Origin: Abiotrophia defectiva ATCC 49176
Lineage (GTDB): Bacteria > Bacillota > Bacilli > Lactobacillales > Aerococcaceae
NCBI RefSeq assembly: GCF_037041345.1
Contig: NZ_CP146287.1
Coordinates: 248,001-312,000, forward strand
Direction: 5' to 3'
Length of the DNA: 64,000 bases
Below are positions 55,790 through 64,000 of this stretch, one piece after another. The notes beneath the pieces were generated by a model, which made no database searches, had not been told where the DNA came from, and saw nothing but the letters and a program-made list of their open reading frames with translations. Both the position numbers and the translations under genes were made by a program. Numbering within the stretch: the first letter of the stretch is position 1; the number at the start of each line of letters is the position of its first letter.

Positions 55790-56716
55790 ATGCAGAATTA
55801 TTTTGGAGACGTATCGCTTTGTTATACCTATTCTTTAGCCATGGCTTTGGAGGCCTATGGTTATGATCTGAGACCGGAATATCTTGAGGCCCTTATGTTG
55901 ATGGGGAATGGGGCTTCCATTGTCAAAGAAGATGAAGAGCACCCATTAGTATTCTTCGATAACGGCATGCCGGATATTTCGATTTCTCATGTCCTAGAAG
56001 TTCTAGGTTTTGACTATGAAGAATATTATCTAAGAGAGGGGGAAGCGGTTGATTTGAATTTAATCAGAAGGAAGTTGAAAGCTCTTCTAGCTAATGGGCC
56101 GGTAGTGCTGGGGCCACTCGATATGGGACATCTGACATACAATACTAACCACACCCACTTATACGGAGTGGACCACTTTGTTTCAGCTTATGATTTAGAT
56201 GATGACTATCTCTACTTGCATGATCCAGCAGGTTTTGCCTGTATGAAGGTTCAGTTCGAAGACTTCCTGCCAGCATGGCAAGCTCAGGCAATCGACTATA
56301 AGCGGGGCGCCTATTCTATGTGGGGCAATTTCAAGCGAGTCGCTAGTCCAGACGCGAGCGCAATCTATCTGGCCACCTCGCAAATAATGGCCCAAAGATA
56401 CCTGCAAGGACAAGAAGGTGTCCTCTCAATCTACGCGGCGGCAGTAGCAAAACATGGCTTGAATGATGAGCAAAAACAACTGCATCAGTATTTCAGTTTT
56501 AAACTGGCAGCTGTCAGAAATCTCTACCTGAGTAGATTCCTAGCAGAGCATGATAGTCTGCGTTCAAAAATAAAAGAAGACTTAGCCTCTTTATTTGGAC
56601 AAGCCCACCTGTCTTGCCTAAAGGAAGATTACGAAGACTTGTCCCGCCTCTTGTTGGAGATAGCGAAATTAGATGACCGATTTAGAGCTTTATGCCTAGT
56701 AGCTAGAGATAGTTAA
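55790..56716 (+). CDS. BtrH N-terminal domain (papain-like/C39-like) protein
   Basis: 308 residues. The N-terminal half fits the BtrH_N family of cysteine-peptidase-like acyltransferases: Cys in DVSLCYTYSLAMALEAYGYD (C11) and His in NHTHLYGVDHFVSAYDLDDDYLYLHDPAG (about 120-148). The rest (about 185-308) is helical and specific to this group. No signal peptide. BtrH itself moves an acyl chain in butirosin synthesis; the role here is unknown. TATAAT at 55755-55760. An internally deleted copy lies at 50236-50597. Confidence 0.78.
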   Translation: MQNYFGDVSLCYTYSLAMALEAYGYDLRPEYLEALMLMGNGASIVKEDEEHPLVFFDNGMPDISISHVLEVLGFDYEEYYLREGEAVDLNLIRRKLKALLANGPVVLGPLDMGHLTYNTNHTHLYGVDHFVSAYDLDDDYLYLHDPAGFACMKVQFEDFLPAWQAQAIDYKRGAYSMWGNFKRVASPDASAIYLATSQIMAQRYLQGQEGVLSIYAAAVAKHGLNDEQKQLHQYFSFKLAAVRNLYLSRFLAEHDSLRSKIKEDLASLFGQAHLSCLKEDYEDLSRLLLEIAKLDDRFRALCLVARDS

Positions 56717-56738
56717 GTTTTAACCTCATATGAAAAAA

Positions 56739-56772
56739 AACCGGAGGCGCCTGTATAGGCAAACCTCCGGTT
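56739..56772. terminator. Terminator after the BtrH-like gene
   Basis: AACCGGAGG and CCTCCGGTT arms around GCGCCTGTATAGGCAAA; duplicate of 50621-50654. Confidence 0.75.
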
Positions 56773-56884
56773 ATTTCATATCCTATTTTGTCATCCCCGC
56801 TCTTACGATTCTAAAAAGAATTTTGTTGACACACATTGTAAAATAACATATAATAAGCACACTTAATAAATTGGGGTGAAAACA

Positions 56885-57292
56885 ATGGAATTTAGTTTCA
56901 GTTTGAAAATTAAAGCAACAAAAGAAGCTGTTTGGGAGTATTATGCCAATATTGAAAAATGGTATGCCTGGGAAGAGGATTTAAAAAACATTACATTAAA
57001 CGATGATTTTAAGACTGGATCCCATGGGACGATGGAGCTTGAAGGTATGCCTCCTATGGATTTTCAACTTACACTTGTAAAAGCCTTCGAAGAATTCTGG
57101 GATAAAACAGCCACTCCTTTTGGTGACATCCTTTTTGGACACCAAATAATGGAGAACAATGATGGAAGTGTAACGGTCAAACATTCTGTATCCTTAGATA
57201 GTGAGGGTAAGCAACATTTAGAATTTTTACGCCAGGTGTTCTCAGATGTCCCTAACTCTATATTTATTCTGAAAGAGCTTTTGGAACGATAG
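56885..57292 (+). CDS. SRPBCC (START-like) domain protein
   Basis: 135 residues from MEFSFSLKIKATKEAVWEYYANIEKWYAWEEDLKNI, the N-terminal strand and helix of the polyketide-cyclase/SRPBCC fold, with a later PMDFQLTLVKAFEEFWDKT and a C-terminal helix. These helix-grip proteins bind a hydrophobic ligand; the ligand is unknown. GGGGTGAAAACA precedes the ATG at 56885; a GTG at 56876 is part of that site. The MarR gene starts 12 bases after it. Confidence 0.8.
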   Translation: MEFSFSLKIKATKEAVWEYYANIEKWYAWEEDLKNITLNDDFKTGSHGTMELEGMPPMDFQLTLVKAFEEFWDKTATPFGDILFGHQIMENNDGSVTVKHSVSLDSEGKQHLEFLRQVFSDVPNSIFILKELLER

Positions 57293-57304
57293 GAGGATTG
57301 CTGT

Positions 57305-57748
57305 TTGTTTACATCGAAATATAAAAAAGATTCAGAACAATCAACTGGCTTGCTGTTCATGAGGGTGTACAATAAATGGCATCTTATAATAAAAAAAGAG
57401 TTAAAGAAAATGAATCTGACACACCCTCAATTTGTTGTTTTAGCTTCGCTTGCCTATCTATCGCAAACTAATGACGAAGTGACTCAAGTCATGATTTCTA
57501 AACTTTCTGGGATAGACGTAATGACTGCTTCTCAAATATTGAGTCTATTAGAAAAACATGCATATGTAGAGAGAAAAGAACACTCCAGAGATTCAAGAGC
57601 CAAGGCTGTTATTTTGAAGAAAAAGGGAGAAGAGATTTTACAAAAAGCTGTGCCCGTAATCGAGCAAATTGATGAGTTGTTCTTTGGAAAACTAGTTGAG
57701 GATGAAGAACATTTCAAACACCTTCTTGTTAGGTTAAACGAAGAATAG
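57305..57748 (+). CDS. MarR-family transcriptional regulator
   Basis: 147 residues with a winged helix: LTHPQFVVLASLAYLS, VTQVMISKLSGIDVMTASQILSLLEKHAYVER, wing HSRDSRAKAVILKKKGEEIL. Start is TTG at 57305, with AGGAGG 8 bases before it. It is co-transcribed with the SRPBCC protein, which it may regulate in response to a small ligand. A terminator follows at 57758. Confidence 0.88.
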   Translation: MFTSKYKKDSEQSTGLLFMRVYNKWHLIIKKELKKMNLTHPQFVVLASLAYLSQTNDEVTQVMISKLSGIDVMTASQILSLLEKHAYVERKEHSRDSRAKAVILKKKGEEILQKAVPVIEQIDELFFGKLVEDEEHFKHLLVRLNEE

Positions 57749-57757
57749 TTTAAACGG

Positions 57758-57791
57758 AATCTTGGTTGCGCTTTGCAACCAAGATTTTTTT
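57758..57791 (+). terminator. Terminator after the MarR gene
   Basis: AATCTTGGTTG and CAACCAAGATT arms around CGCTTTG, then TTTTT. Confidence 0.92.
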
Positions 57792-57927
57792 ATTTCTTAC
57801 CGTGCTCGAGGATTTTTTGAAGGTACGATAATTATGATAACTAATTGTCTTAGGTAATAAACAAAACCCCATCAGCTGGATAAGAGAATCCAACGGATGG
57901 AGTGCTGTTGCTCTAGTAATTAATTTC

Positions 57928-58179
57928 CTATTTTGCCCTCCCCTTCCTCTGGTGGATTTCAAAGCAAAGTGCGACCAGCAAGAGTAGCAGGCCCACTGGT
58001 AGGTAGAAGCTTGGGTAGACTGAATGGGTGCCGTAGATGTCGAAGACGCCTTTTAGGAAGGAGCCGAAGATGAGGGTGAGGACACCCATTTTATAGGCTG
58101 CCTTGGCGTTTTCTGAGCTGAGGAAGTGCTTATGAAGTTTTTGGGCTAGTAGATTAGCTATGACGACGATTGTTCTCAT
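57928..58179 (-). pseudogene. Truncated second copy of the small membrane protein gene
   Basis: Residues NLLAQKLHK onward match the protein at 50665-50937 with few changes, but the first 17 residues with helix 1 are replaced by MRTIVVIA from unrelated DNA. The breakpoint is at about 58156 on the plus strand (GGGCTAGTAGATTAG then divergent). Whether the hybrid is still expressed is unclear. Confidence 0.65.
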
Positions 58180-58363
58180 TGTTTTACACCGCTCACCTCT
58201 GGGGGGAGCTTTCTCCTTTCCTTAGTGCTAACTCTAATGTACAACATGAACCTAAAAGCTACTTAAAAGCAGTGGAAAAAAATGAAGAGACTATTTAAAA
58301 TAGAGATGAGTAGACAAATGAGTTTAAAGATAAGCTAGAAAAATTAAAGGGGAATAGCAACAG

Positions 58364-59326
58364 ATGAAAAACTGGGAAGACCACATTCCGTGCAATGTTC
58401 AAAACAAGTTGGATGCATTAGGTGATGAGGGGCTACAATGGAAAAAGGACTTAAATACAGTTATAGATTGCATAGCAAAAGAGTGGAGCCTTTCTTTGGA
58501 GCAAATCCTCGAAGGAGGCACAGAGGCCTTTGTAGCAAAATGTACCTTGAGAAATCAAGAAAAGGGGATTCTCAAATTATTTATGCCTCAATTGGAGGGG
58601 AATTCCGAGTTTGAGCAACAAGTAGAGGCCCTTAGAGTTGTAAATGGAGCGGGATATGTCAAGTTGCTAAAGCATGATGTCAAGAGGAAAGCAGTCTTAC
58701 TAGAGTGTCTGGGCGAGCCATTGAGTGAGTCTGACTATTCTATTAGAGACCAAATGAAGATAATTTGCGGGCTACTTAAGAAAACCTGGATTCCCCTCGA
58801 TGAAAAACAGGAGCTAAGACTGATGGGACAATTAATTGGGTGGTTTCAAGACTTTATCCTGTCCACTTGGGAAAAATTAGAGCAACCGTGCAGTAAAGAA
58901 ATCATTGAACGGGCGCTCTTGTTTTTAGAATCAAGAAGAAAGTGCCTGTCTTCATATCAATCTGTGCTAGTCCATGGGGATCCTCACGCTGACAATATAC
59001 TGAAAGCACTAGATTCCAATGAGCTATCTTATAAATTGATAGATCCGGATGGAATCCTAGGAGAACCTGCCTACGACCTTGGAATCCTCGTGCGAGAATG
59101 GGTGGAGGAGTTAGTTGATGCTCCTTTGGAAAAAGCTATTGAGAGAGTTCTCTTACTTCATAATGAAACTGGAGTTGAGAAGCAGAGCATCTGGGAATGG
59201 GCATTCATTCAATCTGTCTCAACAGGGTTGTTTTTAAAAGTAATTCAAGAACACGGCTTAGGTGACAGCCTCTTAAGAATTGCTCAGGAATGGTTGCGCT
59301 TTGAGCAGTTCCCAGTTCCAGTATAA
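58364..59326 (+). CDS. Aminoglycoside/hydroxyurea phosphotransferase (APH) family kinase
   Basis: 320 residues. Kinase-like fold with the catalytic loop VLVHGDPHADNIL (Asp206, Asn211) and the metal-binding LIDPDGILGEPAYDLG. The conserved IRE-like GILGEPAYDL fits the streptomycin 6-kinase/hydroxyurea kinase group (APH_6_hur). In Firmicutes many such chromosomal kinases do not confer resistance, so the substrate is open. RBS AAAGGGGAATAGCAAC. Stands alone, downstream of the duplicated segment. Confidence 0.83.
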   Translation: MKNWEDHIPCNVQNKLDALGDEGLQWKKDLNTVIDCIAKEWSLSLEQILEGGTEAFVAKCTLRNQEKGILKLFMPQLEGNSEFEQQVEALRVVNGAGYVKLLKHDVKRKAVLLECLGEPLSESDYSIRDQMKIICGLLKKTWIPLDEKQELRLMGQLIGWFQDFILSTWEKLEQPCSKEIIERALLFLESRRKCLSSYQSVLVHGDPHADNILKALDSNELSYKLIDPDGILGEPAYDLGILVREWVEELVDAPLEKAIERVLLLHNETGVEKQSIWEWAFIQSVSTGLFLKVIQEHGLGDSLLRIAQEWLRFEQFPVPV

Positions 59327-59390
59327 ATATTGAGCTAAAAGGAACTTGTTGACTCCTTTTCTTCTATTAAAGTGCTATAATAAAGTAAGA

Positions 59391-59423
59391 GCCATCTAGC
59401 CTACTGGATAGAGGCTAGATGGC
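59391..59423. repeat. Leader hairpin before 59453
   Basis: GCCATCTAGCC and GGCTAGATGGC perfect arms around TACTGGATAGA, without a T tract; it lies in the 5' leader of the next gene, so could be regulatory. Confidence 0.6.
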
Positions 59424-59452
59424 AGTTATGAAGATTTTGGAGGCACTTATTT

Positions 59453-60001
59453 ATGGGATTTTTAGCTTATGACAAGAATGAAAAACTAGCATTTAACTTC
59501 AAGAAAGCCTGCGGCTTATGGTTAATGGCCGTCGCATCGGTGATTGCGGTGGCAACCTTAATTGGTGGCAAGCAGATTATCAATATGCAGGTTTTCAGTA
59601 TAGGTTACATTGTCAGCTTTTTCGCTATTAACCAGAATAAGTCCTTGCTTAATAAATTATCAACGGGTAGCTCTAGCCCCTTCCAGAAGAAAGTAGCCCT
59701 CTATGCGGTCATTTTACTCTTTGTCTTAATGGCCATCTTAGGCGGGCCCTTCTTCGCGACGGAGAATTGGCGCCTTATCTGGCTGGGAGCCTTAATGGCG
59801 ACCGCACTGCATTTCCTCCCCTTCTATTTCGTCCATGGTAAGTCCATGATTTATCTAGCCCTGGTGTGTGCGGTCAATATTGCGGTTGGCTATCTCTTCC
59901 CTAATATTTCCATGGCGGTCATTGCCTATGTAGATGCTGCCATCAAGTTCGCCTTTGGGGCCTATCTCTACTTTTTGTCGCGACCATCTCAACAAGCATA
60001 A
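59453..60001 (+). CDS. Integral membrane protein of unknown function
   Basis: 182 residues with about six hydrophobic segments (around 20-38, 45-59, 81-100, 107-127, 133-149, 152-172) and a short basic N-terminus. No motif or family I can name with confidence. RBS TTGGAGGCACTT. A hairpin with ACCTTTTAA/TTAAAAGGT arms (60013-60038) follows as a probable terminator. Confidence 0.7.
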   Translation: MGFLAYDKNEKLAFNFKKACGLWLMAVASVIAVATLIGGKQIINMQVFSIGYIVSFFAINQNKSLLNKLSTGSSSPFQKKVALYAVILLFVLMAILGGPFFATENWRLIWLGALMATALHFLPFYFVHGKSMIYLALVCAVNIAVGYLFPNISMAVIAYVDAAIKFAFGAYLYFLSRPSQQA

Positions 60002-60102
60002 ATAGTTCATTTTACCTTTTAATTTGTCGTTAAAAGGTATATTTTATAAGCATTGATTTGCAGAAGTCAAGCTCGTCATTTGATTAATTTTGTGAGGTGA
60101 AT

Positions 60103-61134
60103 ATGATGATTAAAAAGCTAGCAATCGTCAGCCTATCAGCTGGGGTATTGGGCGAAGATTTCATCAAGCATGAGCTAGAAATTGGCCTTAAAAGACTGTC
60201 AGACCTTGGTCTAGAGGTGAGTTTTATGCCCAATGCGCTCAAGGGAATTGACTATTTGAAGCAGCACCCGGAAGCACGGGCTACTGATTTGTTACAGGCT
60301 TTTAGAGATCCAGAGATTGACATGATCCTCTGTGCCATTGGTGGCGATGATACTTATCGACTCTTACCCTATTTATTTGAAAACGGAGAGTTGGCTGGTG
60401 CTGTGTCCCAAAAGGTCTTCCTCGGTTTCTCCGACACGACCCTCAATCACTTGATGTTGCATAAAGTCGGGCTCAATACTTTCTATGGACAATCCTTCCT
60501 TTCGGATATCTGTGAGCTCAATCAGGACATGCTGCCTTACACACGACAATACTTTGAGGAATTAATAAGGACGGGTACAATAAAAGAAATAAGACCGAGT
60601 GAGCTGTGGTATGAGAGCCGGTCTGACTTCGGCGTCGACCAAATTGGCAAGCCTTTGAAATCTCACTCGGACTATGGTTTTGACCTGCTTCAGGGGGACC
60701 CAATCTTCTCGGGCGAGATTCTTGGAGGTTGCATTGACTCACTCTATGACATCTTTAATGGGGAGCGCTATGCGGATATGCCCCTACTCTGTAGTCGATA
60801 TGCCTTGCTCCCTCAAAAAGAAGACTGGGTTGGGAAAATCCTCTTACTGGAATCCAGTGAAGAAAAAATGCCACCTGAGAAATTCTATCAAGCACTCACT
60901 TTGCTAAAGGAGACAGGTATCTTCGATTCGATTTCCGGCCTGCTAGTAGGAAAGCCCATGGATGATGTATATTCGGAAGAATACAAGCAGCTATTGGTAG
61001 ACGTCATCGCCAATCCAAGCTTGCCTGTGGTCTTTAATCTTAACATTGGACATGCTCAACCCCGCTGCATCATTCCCTTTGGCCTGAAAGCGACCGTAGA
61101 TGTAATCAATCAGGTTATCAGGTTTGAAGGATAA
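60103..61134 (+). CDS. S66 family peptidase (LD-carboxypeptidase / MccF-like)
   Basis: 343 residues. Nucleophile serine in the elbow VFLGFSDTTLN, glutamate region in SGEILGGCIDSLYDIF and KILLLESSEE, and histidine in NLNIGHAQPRCIIPFG: the Ser-Glu-His triad of family S66. Members cleave L,D-bonds in murein peptides or, like MccF, inactivate microcin C-type peptide-nucleotides. This resembles the MccF-like group widespread in Firmicutes, and no signal peptide is present, so it acts in the cytoplasm. Start at 60103 or 60106, behind GAGGTGAAT; the upstream GTG is within that site. Confidence 0.88.
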   Translation: MMIKKLAIVSLSAGVLGEDFIKHELEIGLKRLSDLGLEVSFMPNALKGIDYLKQHPEARATDLLQAFRDPEIDMILCAIGGDDTYRLLPYLFENGELAGAVSQKVFLGFSDTTLNHLMLHKVGLNTFYGQSFLSDICELNQDMLPYTRQYFEELIRTGTIKEIRPSELWYESRSDFGVDQIGKPLKSHSDYGFDLLQGDPIFSGEILGGCIDSLYDIFNGERYADMPLLCSRYALLPQKEDWVGKILLLESSEEKMPPEKFYQALTLLKETGIFDSISGLLVGKPMDDVYSEEYKQLLVDVIANPSLPVVFNLNIGHAQPRCIIPFGLKATVDVINQVIRFEG

Positions 61135-61233
61135 TTGGAAACTTGAATAGGGCGACAGCCCTTCTATGGAACAAGCCCAATAGATGGCACCACAACTTAT
61201 TTTGACCAAAATATCAGCTAGAGGAGAGATCTC

Positions 61234-62076
61234 ATGTTCAAATATACCAAAACCATCATTTTATATCTCTGCCTCATTTTGACCCTAGTAGCCTGTAGTC
61301 CTAAGCAGAGTGGCCAAGAAGCAAGCCCCTCTCATCCTAGTTCTTCCAACCTCAATAGTCCAAGTAGCCTGGAAGAAGTGAGGACCCTCTTGTCTGCTCA
61401 TTTGGATAAGGATAGCGTTGAGGAATTCCTCAAACTTGTTAAGGACTACAATGACATTGTGGGACCTAGCGGGCTCAAGGGGGACTTCACCGAATTCACC
61501 AAGACGGACTACGATGTGGCCAAGATTAACCCGCTCTGGCATGAGCAGAAGGGGGATTTTATCGGGACAAATTGCCGCATTAACAGCTATACCTTGCTCA
61601 AAAACACCATTGAGATTCCGCCTGTCAGCCAGGATGATGAGCTGCTCTTCATGGATAATGATGCCATCGACAAGGGGCATGTCATGGATGCCAAGGATAA
61701 GGCGGCCTTCAATATCCTCTTCTCTCGGGTTAAGACCGAGGCTACCCAGGACGTCAAGGTCCACGCCAAGTGTATGGCGCAATACCTGTCCCAGTTCAAG
61801 TTCAATGATAAGGTTAGAATGCTGTCAGTAGTCTTACATGATAATTTGGATGGCGACAGCCTCTTCATCGGCCATGTCGGCGTCTTAGTTCCAGCCAAAG
61901 GAGGCTATCTCTTCCTAGAGAAGCTGACCTTCGAGGAGCCTTATCAGGCCATCAAATTTGCCAGCAAGGAAGAGGTCTATCAATATCTGGGGACCAAGTA
62001 CTCCGACTATACTGGTCCTGGACTGGCCAAGCCCTTTATTATGGATAATGATCAATGGGTGGAGGGGACTCAATAG
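61234..62076 (+). CDS. DUF4300 family lipoprotein
   Basis: 280 residues with a lipoprotein signal (LCLILTLVACSPKQS, lipid-modified C21), then a low-complexity Ser/Pro/Asn linker (about 30-48) and a globular domain with FIGTNCRINSYTLLK, DNDAIDKGHVMDAKDKAAFNILFSRV and HDNLDGDSLFIGHVGVLV, which I recognise as DUF4300. Surface-exposed, function unknown. RBS GAGGAGAGATCTC. Monocistronic. Confidence 0.82.
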   Translation: MFKYTKTIILYLCLILTLVACSPKQSGQEASPSHPSSSNLNSPSSLEEVRTLLSAHLDKDSVEEFLKLVKDYNDIVGPSGLKGDFTEFTKTDYDVAKINPLWHEQKGDFIGTNCRINSYTLLKNTIEIPPVSQDDELLFMDNDAIDKGHVMDAKDKAAFNILFSRVKTEATQDVKVHAKCMAQYLSQFKFNDKVRMLSVVLHDNLDGDSLFIGHVGVLVPAKGGYLFLEKLTFEEPYQAIKFASKEEVYQYLGTKYSDYTGPGLAKPFIMDNDQWVEGTQ

Positions 62077-62236
62077 CTAGTTTATCGCCATTACCATAAG
62101 TTCCAAGGCGGGACTCGATGGGATAAACAGAGAACTCAGACCGGATGAGGGCAATCAATTAGATAAGCTTGTATGTGAGGCCATCTTATCCTTAGTTTAG
62201 CAGAATGATTACCACCAAGAATGAAAGGGAAAAATA

Positions 62237-62602
62237 ATGCGACAATTAGACCAAGTCTATGATCAACTTCCGATTATATCTTTTGAAAAGAGACAAGCAC
62301 TACATGATTGGTTACTAGCCAATGAACAGACTTCGCCAGGTATTTGGATTCGGATTTTTAAAGCTAAGTCCAAGTCGCCATCGGTGACCTTCCATGAGGT
62401 ATTGGAAGAAGGGCTTTGCTTCGGGTGGAGTGAAAGCATGCGACGGTCCTATGATGATCTGTCCTATCTGCAGAAGTTTACACCTCGCAAGGGCAAGTCT
62501 ACCCAGTCTGAACGGAATTTAAGACTGGTTGACAAGCTAGCAGCCGAGAACCGTATGCGACCTTCGGGCTACTCGGCTTTAGGTTTAAAGCCAAAAAACT
62601 AG
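62237..62602 (+). CDS. YdeI/OmdA-like protein, short form
   Basis: 121 residues. ALHDWLLANEQTSPGIWIRIFKAKS, EVLEEGLCFGWSESMRRSYDD and the FTPRKGKSTQSERNLRLVDKLAAENRMRPSG block are the YdeI (bacteriocin-protection) signature. Family proteins usually run to about 190 residues, and this one stops right after the signature, so it lacks the C-terminal part. There is no stop-adjacent continuation in other frames that I could see. RBS AAAGGGAAAA. Function in the family is poorly defined. Confidence 0.8.
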   Translation: MRQLDQVYDQLPIISFEKRQALHDWLLANEQTSPGIWIRIFKAKSKSPSVTFHEVLEEGLCFGWSESMRRSYDDLSYLQKFTPRKGKSTQSERNLRLVDKLAAENRMRPSGYSALGLKPKN

Positions 62603-62631
62603 ATTTACTTTGTCTGAAAGGAGCAACCCAT

Positions 62632-63216
62632 ATGGCCAAGGACCTGAGTCAATTATCTTTAGAAGAACTCTGGCGTCTATTTCCAATCTTCCTAGTGGAA
62701 CCTAAGGCTCAGTGGGAGGCTGATTATCAAGAAATGGAAGCGCGACTGGAACAAGTCCTAGGAGATTTGCCTCTGGTTCGTATCAGCCACATTGGTAGTA
62801 CGGCCATCCCAGGCATCTGGGCCAAGGATATCGTTGATGTCTTGGTCGAGTTAGCACCCCAGGCTGATTTGCGCCTAGCCAGTGATTGCCTAATTCAGTC
62901 TGGCTTCCTTAAAATGTCAGAGTCAGAGGGGCGGGTATCCTTGAATGCGGGTTATACGCCACAAGGCTTCGCGGATAAGGTCTATCACATTCACTTGCGC
63001 TACCAAGGAGATCACGACGAGCTCTACTTTAGGGACTATCTCAGGGAACATGCCCAAGTAGCTGAGGATTATGAGACCCTCAAGTTAGCTCTCTGGTCTC
63101 AGTATGAGCACAATCGAGATGCCTACACTGATGCCAAGACCGACTTCATCCAAACTTGGACGCGCCAAGCCCGTCAAGAATACGGGGCGCGCTATGACAA
63201 AGGAAAAACAGACTAA
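62632..63216 (+). CDS. GrpB/UPF0157 family nucleotidyltransferase-like protein
   Basis: 194 residues. The signature VRISHIGSTAIPGIWAKDIVDVLVEL with Gly-Ser and the Asp pair of the nucleotidyltransferase fold, later KVYHIHLRYQGDHDELYFRDYLREH. The family has no firm function, although some members sit with CoA kinases. RBS AAAGGAGCAACCCAT. It starts 29 bases after the YdeI-like gene, possibly co-transcribed. Confidence 0.88.
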   Translation: MAKDLSQLSLEELWRLFPIFLVEPKAQWEADYQEMEARLEQVLGDLPLVRISHIGSTAIPGIWAKDIVDVLVELAPQADLRLASDCLIQSGFLKMSESEGRVSLNAGYTPQGFADKVYHIHLRYQGDHDELYFRDYLREHAQVAEDYETLKLALWSQYEHNRDAYTDAKTDFIQTWTRQARQEYGARYDKGKTD

Positions 63217-63267
63217 TAATTTAGCTCTAGTATTGCAACAAAGGTAGAAAGGGAAGGAACCAGATTA

Positions 63268-63948
63268 ATGTGGATACCTTATAAAAAATTAGTCTTCTAC
63301 GGTGCCTATCTGAGCCAAGTCCAGAAAGAAGCAGACCGTCGCTTGCTAGCAGAGTATGACCTCTCTAGTGGTCAGCTGACTTGGAAAGAGGAAAGTCCTA
63401 CTGACCTAAGCCGGCGTGTGGCCTGGACCCTGTGGTCTCTAGGCTTGGTCATCTTGCCCCTGCTAGCCGGGCGCCTTATTCGCTGGCTAGGTTATGATGC
63501 GGGGCGTCAGCCACACTACCCGGATAGATATCTAGGTAGCCTGGGGGCAGTGGCCTTGCCTTTGCTCTTGGGGCTCTTGTTAGCGCTAGTATATGAAGGC
63601 GTGGCAAGCCATCTCAGAGCCCAAGTCAAGTCAGTGCCAGTGCCAGACCTGGCTAGTCAGCGTGCCATTTTAAGCGACTTTCGTGACCAAACCCTGCGTT
63701 TTAATGGAGCCCTACCGGGGCGCCAGCGGCCTTATCTGGTCAATAGTCTCTTGTTATTAGGCTATCTCTTTGGCCTGGTGCCGCTGGTATGGGGGCTCTA
63801 CTGGCAACCCGTCCTAGTCTCGTCCTTTGTAGCTCGTCTGGGGATTTTGGCTTTTCTCCTATCCTTGCTACCAAACTTTATCTTGACCCTCTTGCTTAAG
63901 TCCTGGGTCATCCAACGTCTCCTGCGAGGTATAGAGCAGCAAGCCTAA
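63268..63948 (+). CDS. Membrane protein of unknown function
   Basis: 226 residues, with a cytoplasm-like first 45 residues, then four hydrophobic segments (about 50-67, 87-112, 151-173, 184-211) and basic ends. No recognised motif. RBS AAGGGAAGGAACC. Located 51 bases after the GrpB-like gene. The remaining 52 bases of the window hold no start I can support. Confidence 0.68.
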   Translation: MWIPYKKLVFYGAYLSQVQKEADRRLLAEYDLSSGQLTWKEESPTDLSRRVAWTLWSLGLVILPLLAGRLIRWLGYDAGRQPHYPDRYLGSLGAVALPLLLGLLLALVYEGVASHLRAQVKSVPVPDLASQRAILSDFRDQTLRFNGALPGRQRPYLVNSLLLLGYLFGLVPLVWGLYWQPVLVSSFVARLGILAFLLSLLPNFILTLLLKSWVIQRLLRGIEQQA

Positions 63949-64000
63949 ACTTTCAATAATGTAAGATAACCCGGCTAACTGTAAGCTCAGCTTATGGTTG

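Larger units (their letters stand above)
56781..57935. mobile_element. Gene pair inserted into the duplicated segment, bounded by 10-bp direct repeats
   Basis: TCCTATTTTG occurs at 56781-56790 and 57926-57935. In the other copy of this segment (50665 region) the flanks are continuous (TTTCCTATTTTGTCATCGCCTTCCTCTGG). So about 1.1 kb with the SRPBCC and MarR genes appears to have been inserted, or lost from the other copy. I see no transposase or inverted ends. Confidence 0.6.

Overview
The window comes from a low-to-mid GC Firmicute of the order Lactobacillales. The signs are the infC-rpmI-rplT operon with its leader, the tsaB-rimI-tsaD/ydiF cluster, Spx, MecA, PerR, an NrdR-controlled anaerobic ribonucleotide reductase, a BgsA/CpoA-type glycolipid glycosyltransferase and PTS sugar uptake. 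Gene content and rather high-GC coding style would fit Aerococcaceae (for example an Abiotrophia-like organism), but that is a guess from style and not an identification. I recognised no rRNA, tRNA or CRISPR array.

Layout. 1-3.4 kb: end of a methyltransferase gene, then nrdG and nrdD on the minus strand under two NrdR boxes; nrdD carries a one-base frameshift. 3.5-4.0 kb: tandem array of about 82-bp units with perfect palindromes. 4.0-5.3 kb: ribosomal operon with leader attenuator and an apparent AUC start for IF3. 5.4-8.9 kb: heterodimeric ABC exporter. 9.1-11.6 kb: DUF7916-type protein plus a GlcNAc/glucose-type PTS IIBC. 11.7-16.7 kb: t6A synthesis genes with two RimI-like acetyltransferases, facing an ABC-F gene (ydiF). 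16.8-17.5 kb: three copies of a covarying hairpin repeat. 17.6-19.5 kb: DUF1576 membrane protein operon. 19.7-25.6 kb: GH125-GH38-GH20 operon for trimming N-glycans behind a probable cre site. 25.7-32.6 kb: perR, trpS, spx, mecA, HerA-like ATPase, aldo/keto reductase, HAD phosphatase. 32.6-40.1 kb: ordinary genes (glycolipid glycosyltransferase, amino-acid ABC transporter with fused receptor and permease, extracellular flavoprotein reductase) separated by a family of about 200-bp structured intergenic repeats and a second tandem palindrome array.

41.6-50.0 kb is accessory DNA with visibly lower GC. It holds a Mega-like macrolide resistance element: mef and msr(D), each with its known attenuating leader peptide (MTASMRLR and MYLIFM), followed by Tn5252-like small genes and a broken Y-family polymerase. 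Next comes a two-gene cassette (DUF4238 protein plus a membrane-anchored protein of unknown type) that is the best candidate here for an undescribed system. 50.2-58.2 kb contains a segmental duplication: a BtrH-like gene and a small membrane-protein gene occur twice, one copy of each is broken, and an SRPBCC-MarR gene pair sits inside the second copy between 10-bp direct repeats. Between the copies lie an HrtBA-like ABC transporter, a frameshifted small gene, a GNAT gene and an orphan ferrochelatase with a basic tail. 58.3-64 kb: APH-family kinase, membrane proteins, S66 (MccF/LD-carboxypeptidase) peptidase, DUF4300 lipoprotein, short YdeI-like protein, GrpB-family protein.
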